64,000 bases of DNA from Micromussa lordhowensis (lineage: Eukaryota; Cnidaria; Anthozoa; Scleractinia; Lobophylliidae): positions 5,081,967 through 5,145,966 of the forward strand of contig OZ026604.1 of assembly GCA_964020085.1 (NCBI GenBank), given 5' to 3'. Every line of letters starts with the position of its first letter. The stretch's first letter is position 1. Of the stretch, positions 37,142 through 43,100 are shown in pieces. The notes beneath the pieces are model-generated. The model was given only the letters and a program-made list of their open reading frames with translations. It had not been told where the DNA came from and ran no database searches. The position numbers and the translations under genes are program-made.

Positions 37142-40100
37142 TGCCCCCTTTATTCGTTCGTTGTCTGATAAGATTCATTGTTTCCTTTGGTGCACCATGA
37201 CTCAGGATCATTCGGATGATAGTGCATTGACCGACTTGATGAAATTTTGTCAAGAGTGGAATCATTGATTTCTCTGAGGCACCATGATCCAGGATAACTC
37301 GGATCTTGGTATATCAACAGCCTTGACAAATCCTTGTCCAGAGTAGATTCATTGGTTCCTTTGATGCACCATGACCCAAATGGTCTTTGGTCTCAAAGCC
37401 TGATCCAGATCATCCCAAAGGAACACACGTTTGAATTGGTTTATTGTCAATATTGAAGTTATATTAACAAAGGTAACTTAATGGAAAGGTATTAAAGGCA
37501 GGGGAAAGTCCTCTCGGTAATGGTGGCTCGGTATGTAAGGTAACTCTCCTGGCCAGGGAAAATGTGTGGTCATATAAACAGACCGTTAGAAACTAAAGTG
37601 GTCTATTATTGAGCCGGATTTTCTCCTTGAGATGGATCGTACAAGGATGGGCTATCAAGAAGTGCCAGCCGGGTTGTAATTGTCAGTGAATTTTTAGATA
37701 CAGTAAGAAACGGTAAGAAACTTCTGGTGTCTTGACATGCCAACATGTAAACCCAAGTTACTGTAAGTTCACTCCTAGACAGTTGTCTTGACCTTTTACT
37801 AATTATAAGCACTTGCACTCGGGAATAAGAAATTCCTTTCACTTGCACCAATTACGCAGCGAACTCCTAAGGTTAATCAACGCATCATTTCTGCTTTCAA
37901 CATCAGTTCATTATCAGGTAGACAGATGGATGTAGAAATCACAAGTCATTGTATTAACAATGCTTCGCAGGGATTGTTGATAAACATATTTGAAGTTACT
38001 TAGTTAAAGTGACATCTTGGGGGAATCACGAAAGAGTCTTGGATGATCTGTGGTTTTGTTTAAATAGTAGAACATAAATGGAGTAGACTTTAAGTGAAAG
38101 CCCAAAACCTTCTTACAAGTTTCTTATATGCAAAAATGCAAAATACATTGGACAAGGTGTCCCTTTCTATTTCCAAAATGTATGTTTTACTGTTAACTTT
38201 GTTTTATACATCCACGTAATGGTTTGAAATAGTTGTAGCTGCCATGCAGTTTTGTTTAAGAAGTTGTTGTGCGAACTCTGTGAATGTGCTGTGTACCATG
38301 GCTGAATAGACAGATGTGTTCGGTGCGAATGGGAGTATTTTGCAGTGTGTAATTTTCCGAGGGAGATTGGTCTGGAGAAAAGGAATCCATCTTCATGCAT
38401 TTAGTACCGCTGTGATACCAATTTGAACACTGCATCAAATGTTTTTTTTTTTTGTTCAAACTCCCCAATCTTCAACGGAGTCAGATGGCTTGAATTGGTT
38501 CGGGCTGCCTCTGCAACTTTTCAAGTGATTACACAGTAACCCTACAGTAAAGATCTTGTTCTCTTAATTCTGCCACCCACAATTCAGATGCTCATTTCAC
38601 ATCCCATAAAGCAGCATCATTGTCTCGCCCATAGCGTATCATAACATAGTTTGGCATATCATGCCAAGCCATGTTTTCGTGATCCTTTTTTCATGGGTGA
38701 AACGTTTGATGGTTGGGAATGGGAGTGCCACTGTGAGGGTGGTTTACCTCAGAGATGCTGTGATTTCTCTGTTCTATGAAGCTTAAACTTAAGACATGCG
38801 TAGATCGCTGCCAAACAACAGCCTGAAATACTTTGTTGTAGTGGAAACCTACGAATGCCTCCCAAATTAGAAGACGGAATTGGAAAGTACGGACAACTAA
38901 CGATGGCGAAGATGAAGTAGAGCGCATTTATTGCCTAACAAACTCTTGCGTCTAATTGTCGGTATTGAAGAATATCAATTGTAATTTGAGTTTCGTGCTG
39001 GAAGCCAAACATGCGGACATTTCAGTTGGAAATCTGCAGAATGTGGGAATTCTTTGCGGGAATTACAGTACCCTCAAGTACCTATTTTCTTCGGTTTTTA
39101 AGAATCGTTATTCAAAAATATCGCGCTTGTGTGTGGAGGCCATTCATTTTCACTTCAGTAGTCTACCGTCCATTCCATGGTAATCACTGACAGTTGCATT
39201 TTCATCCATGATGGAAAAGTTGCCACTCCATTCACCGAAGAATATCACTCATGCCATCCATCATCATCACAAATTCACTTTGGCCAATCAGTCCCAAAAC
39301 TGAGATTGTCTCGAGCTCTCTTTAACTTTGATTCCTAGATCGAGCGAGCAGAAAAGTTGGTAGCAGTGAAAGGAACGTGCTACTCGTTGGTGCAACTTGG
39401 AAGTCAGAAAATGCATCTCTTAGTGAAACACACATAGATGTGGAAGAATGTAAGCAGTTCTTAGCCAGAAGAACACACACGAGAATGACTATGTGAACAC
39501 ACAATTTCAGCCACTGCATATCTTTATCTAGTGAAATAAGGGAGCTACCAGAGGCTTTCAGGCATGCAAACTTCTCGAGAGAAAAACTTCTGGAGATACA
39601 TGTACCTGGTGGGATTCAACTAAAAACGTTCAGAAAACTGAGTAAAAGTGCCTCATGTTGTTATTTTACCGGCTAAAAAACTGAAGCTTATTTTCTTAGA
39701 ACCAAGTGTTTATATTGTTAGGTGTTAGAGCTACCATTCACAAATCGTCATGTGAATCCTTTACATTTGGTCGTTTTGTCCTTATCATGCAGTCAAAACA
39801 GTGGATGCCAGGCTGTCGTTCGCTTTACCAAACAAACATGGCGGAGAAGCTAAACAAGGAACGTACAAAGTTTTACACAAGCTTAAAGCGTAAGTAACCT
39901 GTCGTGTGTGGGGATGTTGGTAAAGTGTTTACCGGTCTGATTTTAAATTTGGTCGAATTCAAGAACTTTGTGAGGCCGTGCCCGATCGTAAGGGATTTTG
40001 CTTGTGTAAAAAACACCCAACATCTTTCCCAACAAATGTTGAAGTTGCTCTGAAAGATCCACTTTTTTTTGTATCTATAATTTAGCTTGAAAGAGCAACA

Positions 40101-43100
40101 AGCAAACGATTGTGAAAAGAAGCCCTGTTTTGACATCTCAGGAACGTTCTACTGGTGTGCACCAACACGCTTTGAAAACGTCTTATTGGTGAGTGTTTCC
40201 CTTATATCTGGTGTTATGTTAAGTTCCCAGTGGGTTTAGTATGTCCGAAACTTTTGACTCGTGGTGGGAAACCGCTCGCCTCCAAGCGGTTATTCCCACA
40301 AAATGGACAAAAGGAATGGAAACAAAACAGATAAGATACTCACAGGTCCACATGGTTTATTGGCGTTACAGGCTTCTCGGTACGATCTCGGCAAAGACGT
40401 TAATCACGGATTCCAACTCGCTCTCAACTCATATTTACGATGGATCAAAACATACCGACAGACTAAAAATCTGAGCGTTTTCATTTTATACTAAGATTGC
40501 ATGCAGACAGGCTAAAAGTAAGAATCCGGTCTTAGACACATATCATTCTCTCTTATTTCACTTCGAAGTAATTAAATTCAAATGTCACGCATTCAAAGTC
40601 CCAGTCCGTACCTCGAAATAACGCTTGGAAAACGGTTGAAGCTCAGATCATTTTTTTACCTTTTTTGCAGTAAAATCTGTCATACTGAATAAGGCGAAAG
40701 TAGCAGAATTGGTTTGGAATCTTTTTTTAGGGATTTCAGCCTGAAATCTAAGATCGGAATTTTTTCGATGTCCCTTTCTTTAATTTTATATTAAGCAATC
40801 TTGGATTGTTAGAGTGCATGCCATATGAACAAACTAGGAATTTATCAGTCTAAATTTCCTTATTGACACAAGTCATAGAAAACCTGCGCGTAATACTTTG
40901 CGGTGAAATGCAACTCACCCTGTCGACACAACGTCATTTGTGTCTTGTGCTGTAAATAGTGCAAAACAATAAAAAATCTGAAATCTGAATCTGAAGAAGT
41001 CATATCAGTCGCCGACAAACACAGGAAGCAACGATAAAGAACATTATTTTTCTATTCCTGTCTTGTGTCCATGATAGCTTTTTTTCTGGTTTTGGTAGAC
41101 ACGAGAGGAGGCCATGAAGATCGTCTTCTCCCATCATATACTTGTTTGTGTGTTCAATGAAAAAGACGCACCACTTTTGGGATTGAGACCGTTGGTAAGT
41201 TTAATCAATTCGACATTTCTTCAGATAATTTGGTTTTATCAACTGAGTTGATAATGTGAATTGGCCACCGTGAAGAGATTCGAAAGCCGCTGACGTTTCG
41301 AGCGTTAGGCCTTCCTCAGAGCGAATGGGCTAACGAAGGGCTAACGCTCGAAACGTCAGCGATCGAATCTCTTTACGGTGGCCAATTCACATCATCAACT
41401 CAGTTGACAAAACCATATTATCTTGTAATACTCCCCATCGACGCAGCACCACAGTCAGTTTCTTTAGAAACTTACCCCCTTTCTTATCTTATCGGAATTC
41501 AACGCAAAAGCGTCATGTAGCCACTTGCTGCAAGGTCGGGTAGAGTCGCTTGAGCAAAACGTTATTTAGTTTTTATTGTCACCTCGTGAATAGTAAATTG
41601 GTTGCGGCGTTCAGAGATAATAATAAAGTTTGCTTTGTTGTTCTCCAAATACATTTATTTTAGTTTCTATTTTGAAGATTTTGCTGTATTTTGGGAGCCT
41701 CTAAGATGTGACGAGTTGTGAAGACGATCCGGTGATGCTGCGCGCAGTAAATTTTCTGATGTAAATTTGATTACTATTCTTTCAAATAATGCAGACTTTG
41801 ACGTTTTGAATTGGGCATGGTCTAGGGTGCGGCACTGAAAAAAAAAACGTGTTTTATCGATCTCCTTTAGTACAAATAATGTAGAAGCAGACTTAATTCG
41901 AGATTGGCTAAGAAGTTGATATTAAGAAAATAACATTTTCAGAAGTGCGTATCAGTAGAATTCACATATCGCATTCCACACAGGTTATTCCATTAAGAGC
42001 CAGCAACCTTCTGCAAACTGAACTGAAGAAAATCGTCTTCCTTGGAAATAAGGAATACATGGAGAGAGAGGTACTGTAATACACTTTTAACTTCATGCGC
42101 GTATTGATCGTGGATTTCGCTTGCTGGTGGACGTAAAATTGTCTCGAATCAGTTTTCGCTTCCTCTGAAGTGCGAGAAAAATGGAATTCCAGTGTATTGC
42201 TTCTTCATTGGTACCATTGGCTGGAATTTGCGTTGCCTCTGCAAGATTATCGTGCGGCACGAACCGTCAGCCACGTACTTGAAATTCAGGGCTCTCCGTT
42301 TGTGTAGAGATCTCGGTCTCAAGGTGGAGTATCTTCACCTACTTATTGCGCTTCATTCCTTGACGTGCCCGAAGGGTCTTCAGTTCTGAAGCTACGTCGA
42401 ATCAGTATCCCCAGTTTATAACGTTCGTTATTGTTATACTCTACTCTACACTTGTTTGTTTAACGCTGTATTGCTTTTTGAAGGAGAGAACAGATATAAG
42501 TCACTCTGGGATTTAAGGCTGCACTGTTTCTTTTTTGTTCATTCGTTTGGTTATTCACTGCTGTTGGTGTATATAGATCAGTTACATGTATTCTAATGGA
42601 TGTTCAAACTCTCAATTTTCAGTGGCACCAGCTGTGTAATTTTGAAGATGTGTTTGTTTTACCGGTAAGTTGCTTTAATACTGAGGGTGCGTTCCTTTGG
42701 GGTGATCCAAGATCACTCGTATCATGGTACATCAAAGGAACCGATGAATCATCCACTCTGGTCACGGATTCATCGGTTCCTTTGATGAACTAGAATCCTA
42801 GTGATCTTGGATCACTGATCCAGATCACCTGATTCAGATGACCCCAAAGGAACGCAACCTGAATTTCTTAGTGTTATTGACTCTATTGTTGCCAAAATGA
42901 CTTACTGACAAGCAGTGTTAATTTGACGAGACTGTCTGCATTGTTAGGCTTTGTTCCGTAGTAAGCGACCGTAAAAGATTTAAGTCGCATTTTTGTGTCA
43001 CGTTATAGGGCTCTCCGTTCTGTCGAGCGGATCTGCGAGCTGTAAATGCAAACTTAGCTGATATGGTCGTCTTCCTGTCGCCTTCTACGGCCAGCAAAGC

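Larger units (their letters stand above)
36078..40188 (+). other. BK exons for the RCK1-RCK2 linker
   Basis: Exons 36078-36188, 39793-39889 and 40086-40188. The first two encode a linker with little similarity to other Slo1 proteins ([40 protein letters not shown]). They are supported by matching phases (1 to 1, 1 to 2, 2 to 0) and splice sites rather than homology. The third contains [19 protein letters not shown], the equivalent of vertebrate STGMFHWCAPKEIEKVIL. The first exon uses a GC donor (TCAG|GCAAGT) and has three in-frame acceptors (after 36077, 36089 and 36104). An extra phase 1-1 exon could be missing between 32576 and 36078. Confidence 0.75.
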
